Below are positions 8,724 through 16,648 of a stretch of 64,000 nt of DNA, one piece after another. Position 1 is the first letter of the stretch, and every line of letters begins with the position of its first letter. The DNA lies in the NCBI GenBank assembly GCA_030529445.1, contig JAUMWW010000004.1:32488-96487 (forward strand), read 5' to 3'. Position numbers and translations under genes: made by a program. This DNA comes from Johnsonella sp. (lineage in GTDB: Bacteria > Bacillota > Clostridia > Lachnospirales > Lachnospiraceae). A model generated the notes under the pieces. That model was not told the origin of the DNA. It saw only the letters and a program-made list of their open reading frames with translations, and did not search any database.

Positions 8724-10813
8724 TGGATTTAAACAAGCTGCTTGCGCCGGAATCGGTCGCCGTGATCGGAGCGAGTGAAAAGGAGGGATTCGGAGGAGAT
8801 ACCTGCAGAAATATACTGACCTATAAAAAAAATCTGGAAAAAGTGTATTTTGTGAATCCGAAGAGAGAGAGCGTATTTGGCGTGAAATGCCATAAAAACA
8901 TATCGGAAATTCAGGACAGTATAGATCTGATGATTATATGTACACCACAAAAGACCGTGATATCGCTTTTGGAAGAGGGAGCCAAAAAAGGCTGCAAGGG
9001 GGCTGTGGTTTATGCCAGCGGTTACGGAGAGCTCGGAACAAAAGAGGGGAGAGAAAATGAAGAAGAGCTGAAGAAGGCCGCACAAAGATTAGGAATCGCA
9101 ATCATGGGACCGAACTGTGCCGGCTTTGTGAATTATATTAATCAGGTTTTTGCGTTTGCCTTTATTTCGGAGACGAGAGACAGAACGGGTAAAGTCGGAG
9201 TGGTTTCTCAAAGCGGGCAATTATGTCTTTCAATGATGGAAAGCCCGGGAATGCGTTTTTCCTATATTATTTCGGCAGGAAATTCGAAGATTGTGCAAAC
9301 GGAAGATTATTTTCATTTTTTAATTGACAACGAGGATTCCAAGGTAATTGCAGCCTATATCGAGGGAGTAAGAAATCCGGAGAAATTTATCGGAGCATTA
9401 AGAAAGGCTGCGGAAAAGAAGAAACCCGTCATTATATTAAAAGCGGGAAAAAGCGCAAAAAGTGCTGAAATTGCGGCTTCCCATACCGGAAGTCTGGCAG
9501 GTTCCGATAAGGCATTTGATGCGGTGCTGAAAAAATTCGGCGCAATCAGGGTAGATGATTTGGAGGAACTGATTGCAATGTCTATGATGCTTTCTGTGCT
9601 GCCTTCGATTCCGGAGAAGGATACTTACACCATTATGTCTCTCTCCGGAGGAGAGACGGCAATATCGGCAGATGTCGGTTATCTAAACGGAATAAAATAT
9701 CCGGATTTTGAAGAAAAAACGATAGAGAAATTGAAAAAGCAGCTCCCTACATATGCTACGCCGAATAATCCCCTCGATATGACCGCAAGCCTTTCCTATG
9801 ATGCGGACCTTTATGCGGGTGCACTGCGTACAGTAGCAAATGATAACAATATAGGAATGGTCATCATCGGTTACACTCTCCTCTTTGAGATATTTGATCC
9901 CGCGATCCATTATATGTATAAGGGGATAGAAAAGGTTGTGGCAGAGGGCTGCAAAAAGCCCATAGCTTTGATGCCTTTTGCTGAAAATACAAGAAATCCG
10001 GAATATCTGAAAAGGCTTTCCGATATAGGAGTCCCGGTACTTCCTCCTCCGATATATGCCTTGAAGCTTTTGCGCTATTTATCCGAATACATTGCATTCA
10101 GATCTGCCAAGCGAAGCCTAGAAACAGCACTTCCGACAAGAGAACCCGAGAATATACGCTCATTTTCGGAATATGAGAGCAAGAGGCTGCTTTCTGATTA
10201 CGGAATACAACCGGGGAAAGAGCAGATTGTAAGAGATGCAGAGGAGGCAGGAGAACTTGCAAAGAAAAATGCAGATAAAAAGTATGCGATGAAAATAGAA
10301 TCTCCGGATATTTTGCATAAGAGTGATGTAGGAGGAGTTAAGCTAAACGTTATGGGAGAAAAAGCGGCAAGGGAGACATTTAGCCGAATCATAGAAAATG
10401 TAAGAAGCAAGAGACCGGAAGCGAAAATAAACGGAATATTAATGGGAGAAATGCTAAAGCCCGGAGTAGAGATGATCATAGGGGTGAAGAATGATCCTCA
10501 ATTCGGACCGATGCTGATGGTAGGAATGGGAGGAATATTCGTTGAATTATTCGGTGATGTTGCTCTGCATCCTGCTCCGCTGGAAAAAGAGGAGGCTGTT
10601 GAAATGCTGAAATCATTGAAGGCATACCGCCTGCTGAAAGGCTATAGAGGAGCGGAGGCGTGCGATCTTGAGGCTTTTGCGGATACGATGGTAAAAGTTT
10701 CGAAATTTGCTGCAGATCATAAGGACAGGTTGAAAGAACTCGATATCAATCCCTTATTCGTTTATCCTGATGGAGTAGGAATTGCCGATGCACTGATTAT
10801 CATGGGAGAATAG
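8723..10813 (+). CDS. ADP-forming acyl-CoA synthetase, fused alpha-beta (Acd family)
   Basis: At 696 residues this matches NDP-forming acyl-CoA synthetases, which convert acyl-CoA, ADP and phosphate into the free acid, CoA and ATP. Domains in order: CoA-binding Rossmann domain (about 1-125; VAVIGASEKEG, NPKRESVFG, MGPNCAGF), two succinyl-CoA-ligase-like domains (about 140-450) including the phospho-histidine loop ASHTGSLAG (His254), then an ATP-grasp domain (about 475-696; KIESPDILHKSDVGGV, MVGMGGIFVELF). It directly follows the oxidoreductase subunits, so it probably harvests ATP from their acyl-CoA product. It is the energy-conserving step of the proposed pathway. Acyl specificity is unknown. 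Confidence 0.92.
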   Translation: MDLNKLLAPESVAVIGASEKEGFGGDTCRNILTYKKNLEKVYFVNPKRESVFGVKCHKNISEIQDSIDLMIICTPQKTVISLLEEGAKKGCKGAVVYASGYGELGTKEGRENEEELKKAAQRLGIAIMGPNCAGFVNYINQVFAFAFISETRDRTGKVGVVSQSGQLCLSMMESPGMRFSYIISAGNSKIVQTEDYFHFLIDNEDSKVIAAYIEGVRNPEKFIGALRKAAEKKKPVIILKAGKSAKSAEIAASHTGSLAGSDKAFDAVLKKFGAIRVDDLEELIAMSMMLSVLPSIPEKDTYTIMSLSGGETAISADVGYLNGIKYPDFEEKTIEKLKKQLPTYATPNNPLDMTASLSYDADLYAGALRTVANDNNIGMVIIGYTLLFEIFDPAIHYMYKGIEKVVAEGCKKPIALMPFAENTRNPEYLKRLSDIGVPVLPPPIYALKLLRYLSEYIAFRSAKRSLETALPTREPENIRSFSEYESKRLLSDYGIQPGKEQIVRDAEEAGELAKKNADKKYAMKIESPDILHKSDVGGVKLNVMGEKAARETFSRIIENVRSKRPEAKINGILMGEMLKPGVEMIIGVKNDPQFGPMLMVGMGGIFVELFGDVALHPAPLEKEEAVEMLKSLKAYRLLKGYRGAEACDLEAFADTMVKVSKFAADHKDRLKELDINPLFVYPDGVGIADALIIMGE

Positions 10814-10860
10814 GTTTCTCTGTCTTTTATTAAGATAAAGGCAGCAGGAAGGGAGATCTT

Positions 10861-12900
10861 ATGAATGTGTTTAAAAATATAGAAAAAATGGTATTTTTTC
10901 CTGTATTGATCATTACTCTCTTTGTTGCCGTAAGCCTCGTATTTTTTAAGGAACTTGCGCATCCTGTAATTGATTTTTTATTCGCTCTTTGCACGCAGAA
11001 GTTTGGCTGGATGTATTATATTGCCTGCATTGCCTGTTTTGTGTTTTTGATCTGGATTACGGTCAATCCTTTCGGCAATAAGGTCTTGGGAGAGGAAGGA
11101 GAGAAGCCGCAGTACGGAAATTTTTCATGGATAGCAATGCTGTTTACCGCAGGTGTGGGAACCAGCATAGTAATACTGGGTTTTTTAGAGCCGATTTATT
11201 ATGTCTCATCTCCTCCTTTTCATTTGGAGGCATTCAGCAGGGAAGCATATGAATATGCGCATATGTACGGGCAGTTCCACTGGGGGCTTAGTGCATGGGC
11301 TTTTTACATGCCGGCAACGGTTGCCGTAGGATATGGAATTTTTGTAAAAAAAAGAGACAAACTCAACCTCAGCACCGCATGTACCGAATTGATCAGGAAA
11401 GAAAGCATAAAAAAAGGAATGGGAATGCTTATCGATGGCTTGGTCGTATTCGGAATTATCGGCTCGATCGCCACTTCACTCGGAATAGGAACTCCTGTGC
11501 TTTCAATTATTATCCGATATGTTTTTTCTTTGTCGGAGCGTTGGGAGCTTCCTGTCAACATCCTGATTTTAATAATCTGGGTATGCATTTTCGGAGGATC
11601 GGTTTATCTCGGGTTGGATAAGGGGATTCAAAGGCTGAGCAATTTTAATATTATTATAGCCGTTGTATTTATGATATTCGTTATGCTCTGCGGAGATATG
11701 ACGGGAAGCTTCAAGATGGAAATGAATTCTATCGGATTATATCTTTCGCAGTTTATACGATTAAATACCTGGATGGACCCTTTTGGAGATGGCATGTTTG
11801 TCGAAAATTGGACAGTATTTTACTGGGGATGGTGGCTTGCGTTCATGCCGATGATGGGAATCTTTGTCGCCAGAATTTCCAGAGGAAGGACAATCAAAAC
11901 TGTGGTATGGGGTCAACTCATTTATGGAAGTATGGGATGTGCGCTCAGCTTTATGGCATTTGGCAGCTACTCACTTTATATTCAAAAGAGAGGAATTCTG
12001 GATGTATCGAGTGTTTTGCTTAAAGAGGGACAGGCAAGAGCGATTATAGAGATATTGAAAACTTTGCCCTTTTCCCGATTTACGATGATTTTTCTTTGTG
12101 TACTTTGCTTTATTTATCTTGCAACAACAATCGACTCTTGTGCTTTTGTCATTGCCTCATCCACCACAAAAAAAATACGTTTTGATGAAGAACCGGAGAG
12201 GTGGAACCGTATACTTTGGGCGTTGATTTTTTGTTTCCTCTCAATAGGACTCTGTATGGCAAATGAATTTAAGGCAGTACAGCTCATTTCCATTATTGCG
12301 GGATTCCCTCTGATTGCCGTTGTATTTTTGCTGATTCTGGTATGCAGAAAGATGAGCAGAGAGGATGCGGCACTTCAGGTAGGGGAAAGAGAAGAGCAAG
12401 AGTCTGCGTTTTCCTTTTTATCGGAGAAAGACGCACAAGAGATACTGAGATTGCGCAGGAGTATCAGAGCAAAGATGGATGAGCAAAGCTGTTTTGCAAA
12501 ATCTTCGGAATCGGAAATTGAAGATGCGATCAAGAACGGATTTGCGATAGGCTACAGAGAGGGTAAAAATTTGGAGGCATGTTTAATTTGCAGATTGGAT
12601 AGAGGAGAGTATGCGAGGGCACTTGGACTCGATGAAGAGGAAGAAAAAAAGGCGGCGGATTTTGAAGATGTGTTTGTCAGTCCGGGCTTTAGAGGCAGGG
12701 GTCTGCAAAGAAAATTGATGAATCGGATGGAGCAAAGAGCATTGGAAAGAGGGAAGAAGATTATTCTCGCAACAGTGGCGGAAAACAATATCTTCAGTTA
12801 TCGTAATTTTATCCAAAGCGGATATCGAGTAGAAAAGAAATGCAAGATGTACGGCGGCTTGGAGCGCTGTTTGATGAGGAAAGATATAGGAGAAGAATAA
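10861..12900 (+). CDS. BCCT-family transporter fused to a C-terminal GNAT acetyltransferase
   Basis: The 679-residue protein begins with a full betaine/carnitine/choline transporter (residues about 1-500, 12 hydrophobic segments). Trp141, Trp146 and Tyr149 (HWGLSAWAFY) and Trp324-Trp325 (YWGWWLAFMP, followed by RISRGR) match the aromatic substrate box of BetP/CaiT; the third Trp of the usual WWxxW motif is Phe328. After a charged linker (about 495-525) comes a cytoplasmic GNAT domain (about 525-675) with the acetyl-CoA loop GFRGRGLQ (610-616). The frame is continuous and ATG 10861 has AAGGGAG upstream. It is last in the amino-acid operon, 47 bases after the synthetase. I infer import followed by acetylation of an amine or zwitterion, or acetyl-CoA control of the carrier; neither is shown. 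Confidence 0.85.
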   Translation: MNVFKNIEKMVFFPVLIITLFVAVSLVFFKELAHPVIDFLFALCTQKFGWMYYIACIACFVFLIWITVNPFGNKVLGEEGEKPQYGNFSWIAMLFTAGVGTSIVILGFLEPIYYVSSPPFHLEAFSREAYEYAHMYGQFHWGLSAWAFYMPATVAVGYGIFVKKRDKLNLSTACTELIRKESIKKGMGMLIDGLVVFGIIGSIATSLGIGTPVLSIIIRYVFSLSERWELPVNILILIIWVCIFGGSVYLGLDKGIQRLSNFNIIIAVVFMIFVMLCGDMTGSFKMEMNSIGLYLSQFIRLNTWMDPFGDGMFVENWTVFYWGWWLAFMPMMGIFVARISRGRTIKTVVWGQLIYGSMGCALSFMAFGSYSLYIQKRGILDVSSVLLKEGQARAIIEILKTLPFSRFTMIFLCVLCFIYLATTIDSCAFVIASSTTKKIRFDEEPERWNRILWALIFCFLSIGLCMANEFKAVQLISIIAGFPLIAVVFLLILVCRKMSREDAALQVGEREEQESAFSFLSEKDAQEILRLRRSIRAKMDEQSCFAKSSESEIEDAIKNGFAIGYREGKNLEACLICRLDRGEYARALGLDEEEEKKAADFEDVFVSPGFRGRGLQRKLMNRMEQRALERGKKIILATVAENNIFSYRNFIQSGYRVEKKCKMYGGLERCLMRKDIGEE

Positions 12901-12923
12901 AATTTGCCGAGATAGGTGGAGAG

Positions 12924-12967
12924 CTGCTGCTTTAGGGCGTAAAAGTCATAAAGCGGCAGTTCTTTTT
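12924..12967 (+). terminator. Terminator closing the amino-acid oxidation operon
   Basis: CTGCTGCTTTA (12924-12934) pairs with TAAAGCGGCAG (12949-12959), with one G-U pair, and is followed by TTCTTTTT. Confidence 0.85.
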
Positions 12968-13071
12968 ATGCCTATAAAAACCGGGCAGATTTGCCGGGGA
13001 TAAGGATATGGGAAAGAAGGAATAAAATACAGAAAATATCATAAAAAACATAAAGTTACATCGACAAGGAC

Positions 13072-13100
13072 TTGATTCATGATATGAAATAAAACATAAT
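13072..13100 (+). promoter_or_regulatory. Promoter of the LysR gene
   Basis: TTGATT (13072-13077), a 17-base spacer and CATAAT (13095-13100) lie 25 bases before the LysR start. Confidence 0.55.
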
Positions 13101-13124
13101 TGATAGAAGACGGGAGAGGGGATA

Positions 13125-14033
13125 ATGCGTTTAGATTATGTCAGAAGCTTTATCCAAGTGGTAAACTGCAAGAGCTTTTCTCTGGCAGCGGAACAAAATT
13201 TCATATCTCAGCCGACGATCAGCATGCATATCAAGCAATTGGAGCTTGAATTGGGCGTGCAGCTTTTGGTGCGCTCTACGAAGGATCTGCTCTTATCGGA
13301 GGCGGGCATGCTTTTTTATCCCTATGCCTTAAAACTCTTGGAAACGGAAGCGGAGGCGCTTTCACAATTTAAGAAAATAGAAAAGAACATCAGAGGGACG
13401 GTGGTAATTGCAGCCTCATCCGTCCCCTGCAATTATATTCTGCCCTCTTTTTTCGGGGAGATGAAAAAGGAATTTTCGGATATTAAATATAAGATCATAG
13501 AGGGAGACAGTGAGAAAGTCATTCAATCGATTTTAAGATTTGAGTCGGATTTCGGAATCGGGAGCATAAGCTGCGGAAATGAGAAATGTGTTTGTCAGCC
13601 TGTCTTAAAGGATAAAATTGTTCTGGCAGCTCCCAATACCGAGAAATACCGGAGAATGGACGGAAAGTTCCCTTTGGAAGCTCTGCATAAGGAAGATTTT
13701 ATTGTTCGGGAAAGCGGAAGCGGAACAAGGATGGCGGCAGAGAAAATAGAAAAAAAACTCGGGCTTTCGATCAAGCCCTCCAATATTTCTCTCTGCGTGG
13801 AGTCTTCGGAAATGGTGAGAAAAGGAGTGGAAGAGGGCTTGGGAATTGCATTTATCAGCAATCTGGCGATTGCGGACGCATTGGAACAAAAAACGCTTCT
13901 TAAGTTTGAATTTCCCTATCTCAATACAACGAGGCAGATCTATCTCCTCCATTATAAAGAAAGGATCATGACGGGAGTGCTGATGACGAGCCTGAAGATC
14001 TTAAAGAAACACTGTATGAATATAAAAATATAA
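13125..14033 (+). CDS. LysR-family transcriptional regulator
   Basis: A 302-residue LysR-type regulator: N-terminal winged helix-turn-helix (residues 1-60; SLAAEQNFISQPTISMHIKQLE) followed by a substrate-binding-like effector domain (about 90-295; IRGTVVIAASSVPCNYILP opens it). Full length, so it is apparently intact. ATG 13125 follows GGGAGAGGGG. It has its own promoter and sits between the amino-acid operon and the decayed ABC/selenium-type locus. LysR proteins usually act on a neighbouring operon, so either side is a candidate target; the CysB-like style of the effector domain would suit a sulfur or selenium compound, but that is weak. Confidence 0.9.
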   Translation: MRLDYVRSFIQVVNCKSFSLAAEQNFISQPTISMHIKQLELELGVQLLVRSTKDLLLSEAGMLFYPYALKLLETEAEALSQFKKIEKNIRGTVVIAASSVPCNYILPSFFGEMKKEFSDIKYKIIEGDSEKVIQSILRFESDFGIGSISCGNEKCVCQPVLKDKIVLAAPNTEKYRRMDGKFPLEALHKEDFIVRESGSGTRMAAEKIEKKLGLSIKPSNISLCVESSEMVRKGVEEGLGIAFISNLAIADALEQKTLLKFEFPYLNTTRQIYLLHYKERIMTGVLMTSLKILKKHCMNIKI

Positions 14034-14158
14034 GAAATGCGTCGGGAAAAGTCGAACCGGCACATTTTTAAATCATTTTCGGATGAGATTTTACTCTCTC
14101 GGATTCCCGAATAAAGATAAGAGCTAATCTGGTGGGCATACCCTCTATGCTTATCTAA

Positions 14159-14710
14159 TCAGGCTTCCATTTCAGCAAAAATTTTTCGGAACCGACCATC
14201 AAAGTATCGATTAAAAAACCTATAATACCTGCAATAATCATATATGCAATGACTTTTTCCGTTTGCATTTTTGCCTGTGCTTCCACCATGCAGTAGCCGA
14301 AACCGACACTGGTCGCAATAAACTCCGCTCATATGACGGACATCCATCCCAAACCGATGGCAAGGCGAACGCCGGTGATCACTCCCGGCAATGGATAATA
14401 TCTTTGACGATGGCAAATTTTTTGCCCCCATCGATTTTGCGGCATGATAAAAATCCCGATCTATGCCCTGCTGGTATTCAAGATAATCGTAAAAACACCG
14501 TTGAAGGCGATCAGAAAAATCGTAGGACCGTCTCCGATTCCAAACCATACGATTGCCAAAGGCACCCATGCCATGATAGGAACCTGGCGTAAAGAGTTAA
14601 TAAAGGGAGAAAAGGTCTGTAAAATCCGGGGAGAATATCCCATAAATATGCCGAGGGGAAAGCCCAATGCAAATTTTCCCTGAGAGAGCCCTCCAGCGAC
14701 TTTGATCGGA
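14159..14710 (-). pseudogene. ABC transporter permease remnant (SsuC/TauC/nitrate type)
   Basis: Read on the minus strand, the region spells a binding-protein-dependent permease of the sulfonate/nitrate type, but in more than one frame. Bases 14667-14461 encode a clean middle part (FPLGIFMGYSPRILQTFSP, LRQVPIMAWVPLAIVWFGIG, FLIAFNGVFTIILN); the adjoining part (IDRDFYHAAKSMGAK) is in another frame, and the last third again shifts. Upstream toward 14710 the N-terminal part is missing. At least two frameshifts and the loss of the 5' end make this non-functional. It faces the opposite way to the neighbouring remnants, so the locus was also rearranged. Confidence 0.85.
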
Positions 14711-14796
14711 GCTGTTTGCGGCAGCCTTTAATCGCTTGATATCTGCTGTTGATTCAATATTTTATTTTCGTATGATAGCTATAGTAGTAGTATTTA

Positions 14797-14828
14797 GAGA
14801 CCCTCTCCAAGGTCTTTTTATTTTTCGT
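14797..14828 (+). terminator. Orphan intrinsic terminator in the decayed locus
   Basis: AGACC (14798-14802) pairs with GGTCT (14811-14815), followed by TTTTATTTTT. No intact plus-strand gene ends just before it, so it is probably left from a lost gene. Confidence 0.45.
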
Positions 14829-14906
14829 AGGATCTTATCACGGATAAAATCATATATGATTAAAAGATTACCAAAAAACGGTAAAAAAAAATAAATATTA
14901 ATATAA

Positions 14907-15122
14907 AAAATAAAATTAGGAATCGAGTATATTGCCGAGATTTCCAATTGGGCAGGCTCCTACTGAAATGTAATGAATTTTTTCTGCAGTTGTGCAGAAC
15001 TGGATCAATATATAGAGGGAATGGATCTGAACCATGAGTTGGTGATTAAAGCCGATATTGACAGAGCATTGGAAGAAGCGATAAAATCCTTCGGCATCGA
15101 GGATGCAAAAGAAGGAGAATAA
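14907..15122 (+). pseudogene. Gene fragment with in-frame UGA (possible selenoprotein remnant)
   Basis: The frame is open from 14907 to TAA 15120-15122 except for a TGA at 14964-14966. Both sides look protein-coding: GIEYIAEISNWAGSY before the TGA, and NVMNFFCSCAELDQYIEG with an amphipathic acidic helix to the end after it. Downstream of the TGA, TTCTGCA (14982-14988) and TGCAGAA (14993-14999) form a perfect 7-base stem with a GTTG loop, beginning 22 bases after the TGA, as in bacterial SECIS elements. If the TGA is a plain stop, only an ATG at 14973 remains (49 residues) without a clear ribosome site. The 5' part is missing: stops and AT-rich sequence precede 14907. Family not recognised. 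Confidence 0.4.
14982..14999 (+). other. SECIS-like hairpin downstream of UGA
   Basis: A perfect 7-base-pair stem with a GUUG apical loop lies inside the reading frame, 15 bases after the TGA at 14964-14966. Bacterial SECIS elements have a short apical loop with a G in its first two positions about 16-37 bases after UGA; this hairpin meets that description. Function is inferred. Confidence 0.4.
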
Positions 15123-15147
15123 ATAAAAGAAAAAGGAGAAGATATCG

Positions 15148-15285
15148 ATGAAGGTAGCATATCTATTTGGGTCGCCGCATGCGCGGGAGATTTTAGAGAA
15201 TATGATTATTCCTCAGCTTGAGGAGGAGAGGCACGTATATGCCTTATTGGCTCCGACAAAGATAGATCAGGTCATTACATTATAA
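15148..15285 (+). pseudogene. Truncated DsrE-like gene (SaoD-like)
   Basis: A 45-codon frame with a strong AAAAAGGAGAA ribosome site begins MKVAYLFGSPHAREILENMI, the typical opening of small DsrE-related sulfur-transfer-like proteins, then loses similarity after the EEERH block and stops at 15283-15285. Intact members are over 100 residues, so the gene is 3'-truncated at about codon 29, where a deletion or rearrangement has joined it to unrelated sequence. It lies between the UGA-containing fragment and the Cys-Cys-terminal gene. Confidence 0.6.
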
Positions 15286-15305
15286 TAAAATCTGCACATG
15301 AGGAG

Positions 15306-15800
15306 ATGATGAAAGCCGACAAAAAAATGCTCAGAACCGCAGCTGTTCTTGTTCGGATCAGCTTAGAAAGCATGCTTAACCACACAGAGAAGCAGGATTC
15401 CTCTTCCCGTATACAATATGCAAAAGCGGTAGAGGAGGATAATCCGCTTTTGCTGAAGCTTCGCCAAGAGTTTCCTGAGGCAAAGGTTTTGCTTGCCTGC
15501 TCGGAGGATCTCACCGACGACGGTATAAAGGAACTCGTTGCAATATGTAAAATCGGTGATTTAATAAGGATCATTGTATTGGTAGACGAAGGGCAGCAGC
15601 AGGGAGGCTATCACTTTTCGGAACCGATACCGGCGTCGATTGAAAATCAAAAAATCCAATTTAAAAACATAGATAAGGAAGGCGAGATAGAGTTTATTAT
15701 TACGGAAGAAAAAGAGGGTGCGGTAGGATACGCGATATACAGGATGATAGACGGGGAGTCCGTGGATCTTTTCGGAGAAGGGATGGAGGACTGCTGCTAG
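15306..15800 (+). CDS. Cys-Cys-COOH protein, SaoC-like
   Basis: The 164-codon frame ends in Asp-Cys-Cys-stop (TGC TGC TAG at 15792-15800). A C-terminal Cys-Cys or Cys-Sec pair is the defining mark of the family I recall as SaoC in the proposed sao operon, where it is thought to act as an exposed thiol/selenol pair on a metal or organometal. The body (about 30-164) is acidic with alternating strand-like segments (KLRQEFPEAKVLLACSEDL, IGDLIRIIVLVDEG). The first 25 residues are weakly hydrophobic and may be a damaged signal or anchor segment. The start is uncertain: ATG 15306 or 15309 after GAGGAG. No in-frame TGA occurs here. Neighbouring genes are broken, so it may no longer function. Confidence 0.6.
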   Translation: MMKADKKMLRTAAVLVRISLESMLNHTEKQDSSSRIQYAKAVEEDNPLLLKLRQEFPEAKVLLACSEDLTDDGIKELVAICKIGDLIRIIVLVDEGQQQGGYHFSEPIPASIENQKIQFKNIDKEGEIEFIITEEKEGAVGYAIYRMIDGESVDLFGEGMEDCC

Positions 15801-15811
15801 GAGAAGGACGG

Positions 15812-16618
15812 GTAAACTTAAGGAAGAGGATAGTCGGAGTTTTCTGTACCTATACGCCTTTGGAGCTGATTAATGCCACCGGATGCGGTTGGGTCGTTTT
15901 ATGCGGAGTGGGAGACGATAATATCCCGGCGGCGAAGACGACCTGTGACGGAAAGAAGATGTATGAATTGATGGGAGAGCTCAAGCATTGCCATATTATG
16001 CAGCTTCCGCCCGGAGCACAGGGAAGAGGAGCGCTTGAATTTTGGAAGGCGGAAGTGATCAGCACCGTGATTTTCTCCAATCAATATTCCCCCGATTTGG
16101 AAAAGAAAATTGAATTTTTGGAGAAGCGTACAAAGGAGCTGGAAGAGCGCTACGAAAAAGAATGCAAGGGGAAGGCATCCAGCCCCCGCATTTTGATTAC
16201 GGGCTGCCCTACCACGGGAGTGATGGATAAGGTGATCCGGCGAATCGAGGAGCTTGGTGAGGATGTGGTAGGATTTAAAAACTGCTGCGGTCCGAGAGAG
16301 AAGAAGGATCTCATCGATGAGAGCAAGGATCCGATAACCGCAATCGCCGAAAAATATCTCCGGGTAAACTGCTCGGTAATGAGCCTGAATCCCGGAAAAT
16401 TCGAAGCATTGGATGTGCAGATTAATGAATGTCAGGTGGACGGGGTGATAGAGGTGCTTTTGCATGCCTGTCATACTTTTGCCATAGAGGCGGATGCGGT
16501 ACAGAAATTCGTGACGCAAAAGAAGAATATTCCTTATACCGCGATATATACGGATTATTCGATGGCGGATCAGGCGCAGATAGATACCCGCCTCGGCGCC
16601 TTTATAGAGCTTTTGTAA
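15812..16618 (+). pseudogene. 2-hydroxyacyl-CoA dehydratase (HgdB/YjiM-like) with internal loss and no good start
   Basis: The product matches the HgdB-like family: FCTYTPLELINATGCGWVV near the start, MQLPPGAQGRGALEFWKAEV, then ITGCPTTGVMDKVI, FKNCCGPREK, HACHTFAIEA and IYTDYSMADQAQ, with the cysteines that bind iron-sulfur clusters in this family. Two faults are visible. The conserved N-terminal segment begins near 15821 but has no ATG, GTG or TTG in frame before it; the first usable start is TTG 15860, which would cut into the family core. The segment between GDDNIPAA and TTCDGKKMYEL is directly joined, whereas I expect about 40 residues containing another cysteine there. The rest is in frame and well conserved, suggesting recent decay or an unusual short form. 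Confidence 0.6.
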
Positions 16619-16648
16619 TAAGGGAGAAGTAAAGATATTCGATGATGA

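Noticed and set aside
15792-15800. Selenocysteine codon at the end of the SaoC-like gene
   Set aside because: The last codons are TGC TGC TAG; no in-frame TGA is present, so this copy is the Cys-Cys form.
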